This document shows positions 1 to 7,282 of a DNA stretch of 11,913 bases, one piece after another. The position numbers and the translations under genes are program-made. Position 1 is the stretch's first letter, and every line of letters begins with the position of its first letter. The notes beneath the pieces were generated by a model. It ran no database searches, was not told the origin of the DNA, and worked only from the letters and a program-made list of their open reading frames with translations. The stretch is from Acidobacteriota bacterium. Lineage in GTDB: Bacteria > Acidobacteriota > Terriglobia > Acidiferrales > UBA7541. The stretch covers positions 1 to 11,913 of the forward strand of contig PKWH01000054.1 of the NCBI GenBank assembly GCA_003131985.1, in the 5' to 3' direction.

Positions 1-2651
1 TGCGAGCGCTGTTCCGGCGCGAAGCCGTCGAGGGCGAACTGGACGATGAGCTGCGGTTTCATTTCGAGCAGCAGATCGAGAAATATGTCGCGGCGGGGAT
101 GCGGCGCGAAGAAGCGAGGCGGCGCGCACGGTTGGAATTTGGTGGAGCGGAGCAGATCAAAGAAGAGTGCCGCGACGCTCGCGGTGTGAGCTTTTTCGAA
201 ACGATGGCACAGGACATTCGCTACGGTTTCCGAATGCTGCGCAGAACGCCGGGATTCACGGCCGTCGCGGTTCTAACGCTGGCTCTTGCCATTGGAGCGA
301 ACACCGCGCTCTTCTCGATAATCAACGGCGTGCTGCTGAATCCGCTGCCGTATCCGCATCCCGAGCAGTTGGTGACGCTGCACGAGAGCAAGCCAAACTT
401 TCCCACGGGTTCGATTTCCTATCCCAATTTCCGCGATTGGCAAAAGGAGAACCACACTTTTTCCGACATGGCAATTTCGCGTCGCAATTCGTTCAGTCTC
501 ACGGGAAAAGGCGAAGCGGAGCGCGTTCAGGCGGAATTCATTTCATCGGATTTTTTCAAAGTCCTCGGTGTCAAGCCTCTGATAGGCCGCACTTTCGCGC
601 CGGGCGAAGACGAAATCGGCGCAGCTGCGCCTATCGCGCTCATCAGCGCCGGCTTCTGGAAAGAAAAACTCGGCTCAGCACCTGACGTTTTGGGGCAAAG
701 TATCACCCTGGACGGGACGTCCTACACCATCGTCGGCGTAATCCCGGCAGAATTTGATCTTCTCACCAACGCCTTTCGCGCATCGCAGATTTACGTTCCC
801 ATCGGCCAGTGGACCAATCCGTGGCTGGATCATCGCACCGCGGGTCTCGCCATTCACGGGGTCGGGCGGTTGAAGCCCGGCGTCACGCTGGCGCAGGCGC
901 GCGCGGACATGAACACGATTACCGCCAGCCTCGCCGCTGCTTATCCCGACGTCGACAAAGGAATTGGTGCAACCGTCATCCCGATCAGAGACGAGATGGT
1001 AGGCGGCGTCCGTTTTTTCCTGCTTGTGCTTTTGGGTGCTGTCGGTTTCGTGCTGTTGATCGCTTGCGTAAACGTCGCCAATCTTTTGCTTGCGCGCTCG
1101 GCCAGCCGGACGCGTGAATTTGCGATTCGCGCCGCGCTAGGAGCGGGTTCGCGCCGGCTGGTGCGCCAACTTCTTACCGAAAGCGTGCTGCTCGCTTTTT
1201 TTGGCGCGGTGCTTGGTCTGCTTGTAGCCCAGTGGGGTACGCGCGCCGCGCTCGGCCTGCTGCCTTCGGCATTGCCGCGCGCCGCGGAGATTCACCTCGA
1301 TTCGCGCGTTCTTATTTTCACCGTGGCTGTCTCGTTTTTCGCCGGAATTCTCTTCGGCCTCGCGCCAGCCCTGAAAATCGCGCGCTCGGATCTGCAAAAT
1401 CGCCTGAAGGAAGGAGGGCGGGGGGTGAGCGCTTCGCGGCAGGGAACGCAAACGATTTTGGTTCTGGTGGAAGTGGCCATGACTCTCGTGCTTCTGGTCG
1501 GCGCCGGCCTGATGATTCGCAGCCTCACCGCATTGTGGAGAGTTGATCCAGGCTTTCGCGCCGACAATGTCCTCACGTTCGGGTTGACCTTGCCCACGTC
1601 CACGTTCCATGCGAACGCGGACACCGTTCGCGCGGCTCTCCGGCAGAGCGATGAAGCCATGGAATCGGCGCCCGGCGTTCAAGCGGTATCTTTATCCTGG
1701 GGAGCGTTTCCGATGAGTGGGGACGATGAGGAGCTTTTTTGGAATGCAGGACAGCCCAAGCCGACATCCGAAGACGACATGAATTGGGCGTTGAGCTACG
1801 TTGTGGAGCCAGATTATTTGCGCGTCATGGGGATTTCCCTCGAGCGTGGCCGCTTTTTCACCGCGGCGGACGATCAACATGCGCCCGACGTCGCCGTCAT
1901 AGACGAGGTCTTCGCTCGAAAATTTTTTGCCAACGAGAACCCGATCGGCAAGCGGCTGCGCACGATGCAGCACGAGGGCGAAGTTGAGATCGTCGGAGTG
2001 GTTAGCCACGTCAACCAGTGGGGCCTCGACTCCGACAGCACAAATTCCCTCCGCGCCCAAATGTACACGCCCTACATGCAGCTTGCCGAGGACGCGATTC
2101 AGCTCGCCGCTTCCGGAACCAGCGTAGCGATCCGTTACAGCGGCTCCGCTAATCCCGTGTTCGATTCCGTTCGCCACACTTTGCAGCAGGCGAACAGCGA
2201 GAACATCGTCTATAGCGCTCAGACGATGAATGAAGTGATCGCCGATTCGCTGGCCGCTCGCCGGTTTTCGATGGAGATTCTGGGAGTGTTCGCGGCGCTG
2301 GCGCTGTTGCTTTCGAGCGTTGGGATTTACGGCGTGATCTCTTATGGCGTGGGGCAGCGCACGCAGGAGATCGGAATTCGGCTGGCGCTCGGGGCACAGC
2401 GCGGAGATGTGTTGAGACTGGTCCTGGGGCAGGCAGCGCGAATGACGCTGATTGGCGTGGCGATTGGTCTGGGGGCGGCCTTCGGATTGACTCGACTGAT
2501 GAACACTATGCTGTTCGGAGTGAGCGCGACGGATCCGCTGACGTTTGGAGGCGTGGCACTGCTGTTGGCGCTGGTGGCTCTAGCGGCGGCCTATATTCCC
2601 GCGCGGCGAGCGACGCGAGTGGATCCCATGGTTGCGCTGCGCTATGAATGA
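1..2651 (+). CDS. ADOP-type MacB/FtsX-like ABC permease, 5' partial
   Basis: This is a large inner-membrane permease of the acidobacterial duplicated orphan permease (ADOP) type, truncated at its 5' end by the window. The frame is open from base 3. The residues before the first internal ATG at 99 belong to the ADOP prefix domain (ELDDELRFHFEQQIE, then the ARLEFGG and CRDAR motifs), so 99 is not the real start. Counting from that ATG, the first membrane helix is at about 53-78, a MacB-like periplasmic core lies between about 80 and 300, an FtsX helix block with the coupling motif EFAIRAALGAG is near 305-425, a second core follows, and the last FtsX block covers about 730-845 with IGIRLALGAQ and the closing PARRATRVDPM. 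Typical ADOPs are 800-900 residues; 882 are visible. No ATPase gene is in the window. The substrate is unknown. The gene is convergent with the next ADOP. Confidence 0.93.
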   Translation, partial: RALFRREAVEGELDDELRFHFEQQIEKYVAAGMRREEARRRARLEFGGAEQIKEECRDARGVSFFETMAQDIRYGFRMLRRTPGFTAVAVLTLALAIGANTALFSIINGVLLNPLPYPHPEQLVTLHESKPNFPTGSISYPNFRDWQKENHTFSDMAISRRNSFSLTGKGEAERVQAEFISSDFFKVLGVKPLIGRTFAPGEDEIGAAAPIALISAGFWKEKLGSAPDVLGQSITLDGTSYTIVGVIPAEFDLLTNAFRASQIYVPIGQWTNPWLDHRTAGLAIHGVGRLKPGVTLAQARADMNTITASLAAAYPDVDKGIGATVIPIRDEMVGGVRFFLLVLLGAVGFVLLIACVNVANLLLARSASRTREFAIRAALGAGSRRLVRQLLTESVLLAFFGAVLGLLVAQWGTRAALGLLPSALPRAAEIHLDSRVLIFTVAVSFFAGILFGLAPALKIARSDLQNRLKEGGRGVSASRQGTQTILVLVEVAMTLVLLVGAGLMIRSLTALWRVDPGFRADNVLTFGLTLPTSTFHANADTVRAALRQSDEAMESAPGVQAVSLSWGAFPMSGDDEELFWNAGQPKPTSEDDMNWALSYVVEPDYLRVMGISLERGRFFTAADDQHAPDVAVIDEVFARKFFANENPIGKRLRTMQHEGEVEIVGVVSHVNQWGLDSDSTNSLRAQMYTPYMQLAEDAIQLAASGTSVAIRYSGSANPVFDSVRHTLQQANSENIVYSAQTMNEVIADSLAARRFSMEILGVFAALALLLSSVGIYGVISYGVGQRTQEIGIRLALGAQRGDVLRLVLGQAARMTLIGVAIGLGAAFGLTRLMNTMLFGVSATDPLTFGGVALLLALVALAAAYIPARRATRVDPMVALRYE

Positions 2652-2684
2652 AGTGCGAGAAGAAGAGCAGAAATCCGCGCCGGG

Positions 2685-5360
2685 CTAGTCTTGGCGTAGC
2701 GCGGTCATCGGGTCTACCCGGCTTGCGCGACGGGCCGGCACAAAACTTGCGAGCAGGGCTGCCACTACCAGCACGGGAACGGTGATGGCTAGAGTCGATG
2801 GCTCGGTGGGTAACATTCCTTCCACCAGGTGCTGCAGTCCTCGTCCCGCGGCCAGGGCGGCAACGATGCCCACAGCAATGCCTCCGAAGATCATTCCAAG
2901 ACTCTGGCGGAACACAAGCCACATGACATCGGCGGGACGAGCACCCAGCGCCATGCGAACACCGATTTCCGGCACGCGCTGGCCGGTCAAATAAGCCAGC
3001 ACACCATAAATGCCGATGCACGCAAGCAGGAGAGCCAAGCCGGCAAATATGCCGAACAGCAGCAAAAGGAAGCGCTGCCGAGCGAGCGTGCCGCTCGCGA
3101 GCTGCTCCATGGTCCGAACCTCGTAGAGAACTTGATCGCCGGCAGCACCGCGCACTTGCTGGCGCAGCGATTCGACGACACTTAGTGGTGCGACACTCGT
3201 CCGTACGGCCACGGACATGAGTTGAGACCAACGAGGCAGCAAAGGGTCCGGCACTTGCGCAAAGTTGTAGTAGAGCTGCGCGCGCACTTGAGCTTGGTCG
3301 TCGCCGGCGAGGCCCCAATGCCGAACATGGCCGACCACGCCGACGACCAGGACCGGGTCGGGTGCTTTGCTGTCTGAAGAGAAAGGGCTGGACGTTCCCG
3401 GGATCCAGAGGCGTCGCCCGACTGGATCCTGTGTTCCGAAAGCTTGTTTTGACAAAACGTCGTCAATCACGACAACGAGCTGATTGCCGATGCGATCCTG
3501 GTCATCGAAGAATCGGCCTCGGCGCAATGGTATGCCCATCACGTTCAAATAATCGGGCGTCACACTGGTCGCCAGTGTCATTGGTTGCTGATTTTCGGGT
3601 GGAATGTCCGCGCTAGTGGAGTAACCAATTTGGTTGTTGCCCTCACGCATGGGAAAAGTATCGACGAGTGCGACGGACTGAACTCCGGGGACGCGGCTTG
3701 CGCGGCTCAAAACATCCTGCCAGGCGGGACGAATTCGGCCAGGATCTGCGAGAGTGGCGGGTGAAAGAGCCATGCGGGTGACCAGGACATTGTTTACGTT
3801 CACGCCAGGGTCAAGCGATGACAGCATCAGAAGTGTGCGCCCCAGCATTCCTGCAGCGACCAGTAACACGATCGCAAGAGCGATCTCGGAGATCACAAAC
3901 GCGCTGTGCAGACGACGCGAGGTCCCGGCAACCGATCGTGCTCCGGCACGGAGGGCCTGCTCCAAGCCGCGTGCTGGAGAGCGCAGGGCAGGCGCCAGTC
4001 CGAACAGAAGACCACTCAACAGGGAGACAGAGATCGCAAACAGCATCACACGCCAATCGAGATGGACCTCCTGCGCGCGCGGCAAGCTGCCGGGCCAAAA
4101 CGCTATGAACGGGCGCACGCCAACGTCGGCAAGCAGGAGGCCGAGCAATCCTCCCGAAAGCGCGAGTACCGCACTTTCGGTGAGGCATTGACGCACCAAG
4201 CGGCTGCGGCTCGCACCCAGTGCTGCGCGCATGGAAAGTTCGCGCTCGCGGGAAACGGCGCGCGCCAGCAAAAGGCTGGCGACATTTACGCAGGCGATCA
4301 GCAGGACCAGACTGACCGCGCCCAACAGCAGCCAAAGGGTAGAACGCACATCTCCAACCTCAGGGCGGAGCGGCTGAACTAGAAAGGTGCGGCCGGCATT
4401 CGTGTCGGCGTACTCTTCGGCCAAATGACGGCCAATCAAGCCCAACTCAGCTTGTGCGTTCGCCAGTGTCGCGCCGGGCCGGAGGCGCGCTACGACGCCA
4501 ATGGGATGGGCAGAGCGATTTTGCAGATATGCTGCGGTGTTCTGGCCTATTGGGGTATATACGTCCGGCTCAATTCCGTCCAGCCTGAAGTCGGCGGGTG
4601 CGATGCCGACAACCGTGTAGCGCTTTTGGTCAAGAACAACTGAAGTACCGAGCGCTTCCGGTCTTCCGGCGAAGTGACGCTGCCAGAAACTGTAGCCCAG
4701 GATCATGACGGGCGCCCCGCCAGGAAGATCTTCTCCAGGCATGAACGCGCGGCCGTGGGCGAGGTTCACGCGCAAAACGGAAAATAGGCCGGACGAGATC
4801 TCGCGGAGGTCGACATATTCGGGTGGTCCCGGCTCGCTAACCGTGCCTCCGTCGTAGAGTGTCCCGGCCATCTCTAGGGAGCGGCTGTCACGTTTGCAAT
4901 CGAGAAAATCGGGATATGCAACGTTCTGTTCGCCGAAAATTTTTGTATTCCACGTTTCCGTGTGACCACGAACCGTGACCAGATTATTGGGCTCGGGATA
5001 AGGCAGCGGCTTTAATAGAACGCCATTGACCACGGTGAACATCACAGTGGTTGCTCCGGTGCCTAGCGCAAGCGTCAACAGGGCGACGGCCGCGAACGCG
5101 CGATTCTTGCGGAGCATGCGCAGCGCAAAGCGAATGTCTTGCAGCAGATCTTCGAGCCACCGTGTGCCGCGAGCATCGCGGCAGTATTCCTTCACTTGCT
5201 CCGGGCCACCGAGAGCAAGCGCGGCTTGTCTGCGTGCTTCTTCGGGATCGTGGCCATTCGCGATCAGCTCGCTCTCGTATTGGTCAAGATGAAAGCGGAG
5301 TTCTTTCTCGAGCTGCTCTTCCATTTGTCTTCGGCGCCAGAGGCGCTGCAACCAGTTCAT
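2685..5360 (-). CDS. ADOP-type MacB/FtsX-like ABC permease, complete, partner of padR
   Basis: A complete 891-residue ADOP permease. Residues 1-65 form the prefix domain (EEQLEKELRFHLDQYESEL, AALALGG, CRDARG). Membrane helix 1 is at about 88-113, the first MacB-like periplasmic core at 115-340, the middle FtsX block at 341-460 (coupling motif ELSMRAALGAS), another helix at 487-508, the second core to about 750, and the C-terminal FtsX block at 755-891 (EIGVRMALGAR, PARRASRVDPM). The ATG at 5358-5360 is well supported: GGGAGG at 5367-5372 precedes it by six bases, and the start overlaps the padR stop as ATGA, so translation is probably coupled. The family resembles MacB permeases but the gene has no fused or adjacent ATPase, so transport activity is inferred only. 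The natural expectation is repression by the PadR encoded just upstream. The substrate cannot be read from the sequence. Confidence 0.95.
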   Translation of the reverse strand: MNWLQRLWRRRQMEEQLEKELRFHLDQYESELIANGHDPEEARRQAALALGGPEQVKEYCRDARGTRWLEDLLQDIRFALRMLRKNRAFAAVALLTLALGTGATTVMFTVVNGVLLKPLPYPEPNNLVTVRGHTETWNTKIFGEQNVAYPDFLDCKRDSRSLEMAGTLYDGGTVSEPGPPEYVDLREISSGLFSVLRVNLAHGRAFMPGEDLPGGAPVMILGYSFWQRHFAGRPEALGTSVVLDQKRYTVVGIAPADFRLDGIEPDVYTPIGQNTAAYLQNRSAHPIGVVARLRPGATLANAQAELGLIGRHLAEEYADTNAGRTFLVQPLRPEVGDVRSTLWLLLGAVSLVLLIACVNVASLLLARAVSRERELSMRAALGASRSRLVRQCLTESAVLALSGGLLGLLLADVGVRPFIAFWPGSLPRAQEVHLDWRVMLFAISVSLLSGLLFGLAPALRSPARGLEQALRAGARSVAGTSRRLHSAFVISEIALAIVLLVAAGMLGRTLLMLSSLDPGVNVNNVLVTRMALSPATLADPGRIRPAWQDVLSRASRVPGVQSVALVDTFPMREGNNQIGYSTSADIPPENQQPMTLATSVTPDYLNVMGIPLRRGRFFDDQDRIGNQLVVVIDDVLSKQAFGTQDPVGRRLWIPGTSSPFSSDSKAPDPVLVVGVVGHVRHWGLAGDDQAQVRAQLYYNFAQVPDPLLPRWSQLMSVAVRTSVAPLSVVESLRQQVRGAAGDQVLYEVRTMEQLASGTLARQRFLLLLFGIFAGLALLLACIGIYGVLAYLTGQRVPEIGVRMALGARPADVMWLVFRQSLGMIFGGIAVGIVAALAAGRGLQHLVEGMLPTEPSTLAITVPVLVVAALLASFVPARRASRVDPMTALRQD

Positions 5361-5701
5361 CGAGTACCTCCCTCAGACATTTTGAGGATCAGGCCGACGG
5401 CTGCCGCTAATCGATCCCAGCTCGCGGCTTCCGTTTCGAGCTGTGCTCGCCCTTTGCGGGTCAGCCGATAAAACTTTGCCTCACGTCCAGTGTCGGTGTC
5501 TTTCCAATCCGCAGCGAGCAATCCGCGATTTTCGAGCCTGTGCAACGCGGGGTAGAGCGACCCTTGAGGTACCTGGACAACATCGCGCGAGACCTGTTGC
5601 AAGCGTTGTGCGATGGCGTATCCATGTACCGGTCCCAACGCGACAACTTTCAAGATCAACAAGTCCAGGGTGCCTTGGGGAAGGTCCGATTTCTCCGTCA
5701 T
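5357..5701 (-). CDS. PadR-family winged-helix transcriptional repressor
   Basis: A 114-residue cytoplasmic DNA-binding protein of the PadR family, small-subfamily size. The winged helix-turn-helix spans about residues 12-85: the N-terminal TLDLLILKVV helix and GPVHGYAIAQRL, the recognition helix GSLYPALHRLENRGLL (47-62), and the beta wing ending in KFYRLTRKG (76-84). The short C-terminal helix (86-108) should serve dimerisation. PadR proteins usually repress neighbouring transport or stress genes and themselves until a ligand or stress releases them; the ligand here is unknown. The ATG is supported by a strong SD at 5709-5715. The gene is first in an operon with the ADOP permease, with a four-base overlap, an arrangement repeated many times in acidobacterial genomes. 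A candidate promoter and dyad lie directly upstream. Confidence 0.95.
   Translation of the reverse strand: MTEKSDLPQGTLDLLILKVVALGPVHGYAIAQRLQQVSRDVVQVPQGSLYPALHRLENRGLLAADWKDTDTGREAKFYRLTRKGRAQLETEAASWDRLAAAVGLILKMSEGGTR
5367..5372 (-). promoter_or_regulatory. Ribosome binding site of the second ADOP permease inside padR
   Basis: On the minus strand GGGAGG stands six bases before the permease ATG and lies within the last codons of padR. It fixes the permease start and shows that the permease can recruit ribosomes itself as well as by termination-reinitiation at the ATGA overlap. Confidence 0.75.
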
Positions 5702-5708
5702 CGCTTAC

Positions 5709-5715
5709 ACCTCCT
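5709..5715 (-). promoter_or_regulatory. Strong ribosome binding site of padR
   Basis: AGGAGGT on the minus strand, seven bases before the ATG at 5699-5701. It is a near-perfect anti-SD match and decides the padR start. It overlaps one arm of the inverted repeat 5711-5717/5742-5748. Confidence 0.75.
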
Positions 5716-5748
5716 ACTTCTACATATCTATCACAGGACGTGTAGGAG
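5711..5748. repeat. Inverted repeat over the padR promoter, candidate PadR operator
   Basis: CTCCTAC at 5711-5717 and its perfect complement GTAGGAG at 5742-5748 flank a 24-base interval whose centre (5729.5) falls on the candidate -10 element. A second, smaller pair, CTACA at 5720-5724 and TGTAG at 5741-5745, is nested inside. PadR dimers bind dyads over their own promoters, so this is a reasonable operator candidate. One arm also contains most of the padR SD, so part of the symmetry may be fortuitous. Confidence 0.4.
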
Positions 5749-5753
5749 TGCAA
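5725..5753 (-). promoter_or_regulatory. Candidate sigma-70 promoter of the padR-ADOP operon
   Basis: Minus-strand TTGCAC (5748-5753) and TAGATA (5725-5730) are separated by exactly 17 bases. Each hexamer matches the consensus at only three of six positions, so the match is modest. The spacing and position, about 25 bases upstream of the padR ATG with a short leader carrying the SD, make it the best candidate in the gap. It is overlapped by the inverted repeat reported separately. Confidence 0.35.
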
Positions 5754-5812
5754 GGTGTGTACTTTGTCGTGGGCGATGGGTGGAAGTGGCTCAAGTGCGG
5801 GGAAGGAAATTC

Positions 5813-5837
5813 AAAACTCTTCGCCCTTTCGAAGGCG
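5813..5837 (-). terminator. Possible weak rho-independent terminator after the psiE-like gene
   Basis: Read on the minus strand, bases 5837-5822 can fold into a six-pair stem (CGCCTT with AGGGCG, including one G-T wobble) with a four-base loop. A TTTT run at 5816-5813 lies five bases beyond the stem. The stem is short and the T run interrupted. It lies 10-35 bases after the stop of the PsiE-family gene, which would separate it from padR. Confidence 0.35.
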
Positions 5838-5847
5838 CCGGACGCGC

Positions 5848-6339
5848 TTAGAGTTCCTGACCTTTTGGTGAGGGGGCGAAGCGGCGCAGGAGCGCAATGG
5901 AAGTTACCAAAACCAGGATGAGGAATCCCAGCAGGCCCAGCTCGAACATGCTAGCTCGAAATATGCTGGCACCTTCGGTGGACCAGGTTCCACCTTTTGT
6001 GAGTGTCGCAGCTTCCAAGGTGATCACAAGGATGCGCCGAATGGAAGCGATCAGGCCGACCACCAGGAATGGTTCGGTAACCAGATAGTGTGAGTGGATA
6101 GAGATGCGCACGGTGTGGAGAATTTCGACGAGCATCAGGACGACGAGCAGTTGGTCGAGGACGAGAAGGGTCTGGGTGACGATGGTCCAATGGGCGAGGC
6201 CGTCCCAAAGCATTTTGGCGGCGTTTGCGCTGGTGCCGAGCGCGGTTATAAAAAGCAAGATGGCGAGGATGGTGTAGACGACCACCTCGGCTTTGCTCAG
6301 ATAGTCGCTAAAGTGGGCCCGAATCTTTTCTTCGGCCAT
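5848..6339 (-). CDS. PsiE-family (phosphate-starvation-inducible E) membrane protein
   Basis: A 163-residue inner-membrane protein matching the PsiE family in length and pattern. Four hydrophobic helices are seen at about 18-40, 54-75, 88-108 and 131-151. Helix 2 runs into VEILHTVRISIHSH, and helix 3 carries the family-like EPFLVVGLIASIRRIL stretch. The E. coli member is induced by phosphate starvation, but its biochemical role is not established and many homologues lie outside Pho regulons. The ATG at 6337-6339 has no good SD (only GAGTG about nine bases before), so the start is less certain, but MAEEKIRAHF gives a normal cytoplasmic N-terminus before helix 1. A candidate promoter lies at 6388-6416. 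The gene follows the four-helix protein on the same strand after 131 bases and is probably transcribed separately. Confidence 0.85.
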   Translation of the reverse strand: MAEEKIRAHFSDYLSKAEVVVYTILAILLFITALGTSANAAKMLWDGLAHWTIVTQTLLVLDQLLVVLMLVEILHTVRISIHSHYLVTEPFLVVGLIASIRRILVITLEAATLTKGGTWSTEGASIFRASMFELGLLGFLILVLVTSIALLRRFAPSPKGQEL

Positions 6340-6387
6340 TTGAGGTCACTCGCTGAATCGGACTGGTTTGGGCCTATTGACGGGCAG

Positions 6388-6416
6388 AGTATAGCGATAA
6401 GCGGTTCCAGCGGAAA
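6388..6416 (-). promoter_or_regulatory. Candidate promoter of the psiE-like gene
   Basis: Minus-strand TATACT (6388-6393) matches the -10 consensus at five of six positions. A poor -35, TTTCCG (6411-6416), stands 17 bases before it. Transcription would begin near 6381, leaving a leader of about 40 bases. I see no Pho-box-like repeat here. Confidence 0.4.
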
Positions 6417-6470
6417 GCGAGAACGTTGTCTGAATTCGACTAAACAGCGGACCTGGTAGCCTGCCGCAAC

Positions 6471-6959
6471 TCAGCGGGAATAGCGGCGGACGGAGAGCGA
6501 GATGGGTAAGCCGACGCAGAGGCAGTGTTCGGCGAATTCGCAAAATTTGTAAATAAACGCCATGTGGCCGTGGGGAGCGGCCGAGAGCGGCAGTACGACC
6601 AAGTGCATCGCGAGATAAACCAAGCCGCCGAAGATGAGGCCGCACAGGACGGCGCTGTGGACTAAGAACGGGAGTTTGCGGCTAGCGAGGTAGTACACGG
6701 TTGCGGCGCCAAACGCGATCACGAAGTGCAGGACGACTCCCAAGGCGGCGGTTTGAGGGCCACCGTCGTACGATTTCACGCCGAGAACGCCGCTGGCGAT
6801 TGTTTGCGGAATTAGAATAGGCGCGTTGGGGCTGTAAACCACGACGGCGTAAATCAGGTCGAGGATGCCGACGATAAGTCCGCCTACGGCGATAGCCAGA
6901 AAGGGCTGCGGGTTTGCGGGTGCAGAAGCTGCAGGCCCGCTCCTTGCAAGGTTTGCCAT
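6471..6959 (-). CDS. Conserved four-helix membrane protein of unknown function
   Basis: A 162-residue integral membrane protein with an Ala/Pro-rich N-terminus (1-19). Hydrophobic helices are seen at about 20-43, 70-92, 98-124 and 137-157. Conserved-looking features are GGLIVGILDLIYA in helix 1, the loop PQTIASGVLGVKSYDGG, an ALGVVLHFVIAFGAATVYY helix, and the ending HCLCVGLPISLSVRR. It resembles an unnamed family of about 150-residue membrane proteins that I recall from several Gram-negative phyla, but I cannot name a Pfam entry with confidence and propose no function. Its polar and small residues within helices suggest more than a simple anchor. The start is supported by AGGAG at 6967-6971, seven bases upstream. 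That SD is partly buried in a 17-bp palindrome that could form a hairpin. Confidence 0.85.
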   Translation of the reverse strand: MANLARSGPAASAPANPQPFLAIAVGGLIVGILDLIYAVVVYSPNAPILIPQTIASGVLGVKSYDGGPQTAALGVVLHFVIAFGAATVYYLASRKLPFLVHSAVLCGLIFGGLVYLAMHLVVLPLSAAPHGHMAFIYKFCEFAEHCLCVGLPISLSVRRYSR

Positions 6960-6966
6960 CGAGAGT

Positions 6967-6971
6967 CTCCT
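6967..6971 (-). promoter_or_regulatory. Ribosome binding site of the four-helix membrane protein, partly in a palindrome
   Basis: Minus-strand AGGAG is seven bases before the ATG at 6957-6959. Its first three bases form the end of the 3' arm of the palindrome at 6969-6985, so a folded leader would hide part of the SD. Confidence 0.6.
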
Positions 6972-6985
6972 AACGCGGCGTTAGG
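6969..6985. repeat. 17-bp perfect palindrome upstream of the four-helix membrane protein
   Basis: CCTAACGC (6969-6976) and GCGTTAGG (6978-6985) are exact complements around a single central base. As RNA from the minus strand it can fold into a seven-pair stem with a three-base loop. As DNA it is a typical size for a dimeric repressor site. It ends ten bases before the start codon. Confidence 0.6.
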
Positions 6986-7224
6986 CCGAATCGAATCCAC
7001 TGCATGCCCTCTTGGGGCAATCTCCGCGCGAGACCAGTAGAAAAAAGTTCAGACGGCTGCTGGCGACCGTCGTTAGCACCGATTCTAAACCAAATTCTCG
7101 GCGGATGACTGGACGATCGAAATTTCGGAGGCTGGTAGCGTGAGACGGTGGTGGAAGAAAACTCCACCCGGCCTTTCGTACAGGTAACGCGGACGAGACT
7201 CGCGCTGGGAAGCTCGTTGACCAT
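6970..7224 (-). CDS. Doubtful 84-codon open frame in the intergenic gap
   Basis: A minus-strand frame from ATG 7222-7224 to TAG 6970-6972 encodes 84 residues beginning MVNELPSASLVRVTC. I recognise no family. In favour: the stop codon overlaps the SD of the next gene (four-helix membrane protein), as in a tight operon, and the first 30 codons have mostly G/C third positions. Against: no SD stands before the ATG, the second half has less coding-like codon choice and many Ser/Arg/Pro residues, and there is no domain-like pattern. The frame is open further upstream, but that part is antisense to the divergent gene at 7283. It may well be non-coding leader DNA. Confidence 0.2.
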   Translation of the reverse strand: MVNELPSASLVRVTCTKGRVEFSSTTVSRYQPPKFRSSSHPPRIWFRIGANDGRQQPSELFSTGLARRLPQEGMQWIRFGLTPR

Positions 7225-7245
7225 ATCCGGAGGCCGACATACCGT
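7217..7245 (+). promoter_or_regulatory. Weak candidate promoter of the exported coiled-coil protein gene
   Basis: TTGACC (7217-7222) matches the -35 consensus at five of six positions. A poor -10, TACCGT (7240-7245), follows after 17 bases. The position is right for a leader of about 30 bases before ATG 7283, but the -10 is weak. Confidence 0.28.
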
Positions 7246-7282
7246 TGATTTAAGAGCCTGAGCTTCCGGAATGGAGACAACG

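Larger units (their letters stand above)
6960..7270. other. 311-base gap between divergent genes
   Basis: This stretch separates the minus-strand four-helix protein from the plus-strand exported protein. It holds the SD and palindrome at its left end, a possible plus-strand promoter at 7217-7245 at its right end, and the doubtful 84-codon frame between. I see no tRNA, riboswitch-like structure or repeat array in it. Confidence 0.6.

Noticed and set aside
99..101. ATG 99 as the true start of the first permease
   Set aside because: The frame is open to the window edge and the upstream codons encode the conserved ADOP prefix, so the true start lies outside the window.
1137..1682. Minus-strand 181-codon frame inside the first permease
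   Set aside because: Antisense to the FtsX block, with His/Arg/Glu-rich composition and no recognisable domain or SD.
2506..3318. Long minus-strand open frame across the convergent junction of the two permeases
   Set aside because: It overlaps both permease C-termini in another frame and reads as Arg/Ser/Ala-rich sequence without domains; the permease frames carry all the conserved motifs.
6340..6470. Pho box expected upstream of a psiE-like gene
   Set aside because: I found no pair of CTGTCAT-like repeats with 11-base spacing near the candidate promoter, so phosphate control is not supported by this sequence.
6963..6987. Integron attC-like core motifs (CCTAAC and GTTAGGC) upstream of the four-helix protein
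   Set aside because: The two motifs are only five bases apart, with no room for the inner L sites of an attC (about 57-141 bases), and no integrase or cassette structure is present. A simple palindrome explains it.
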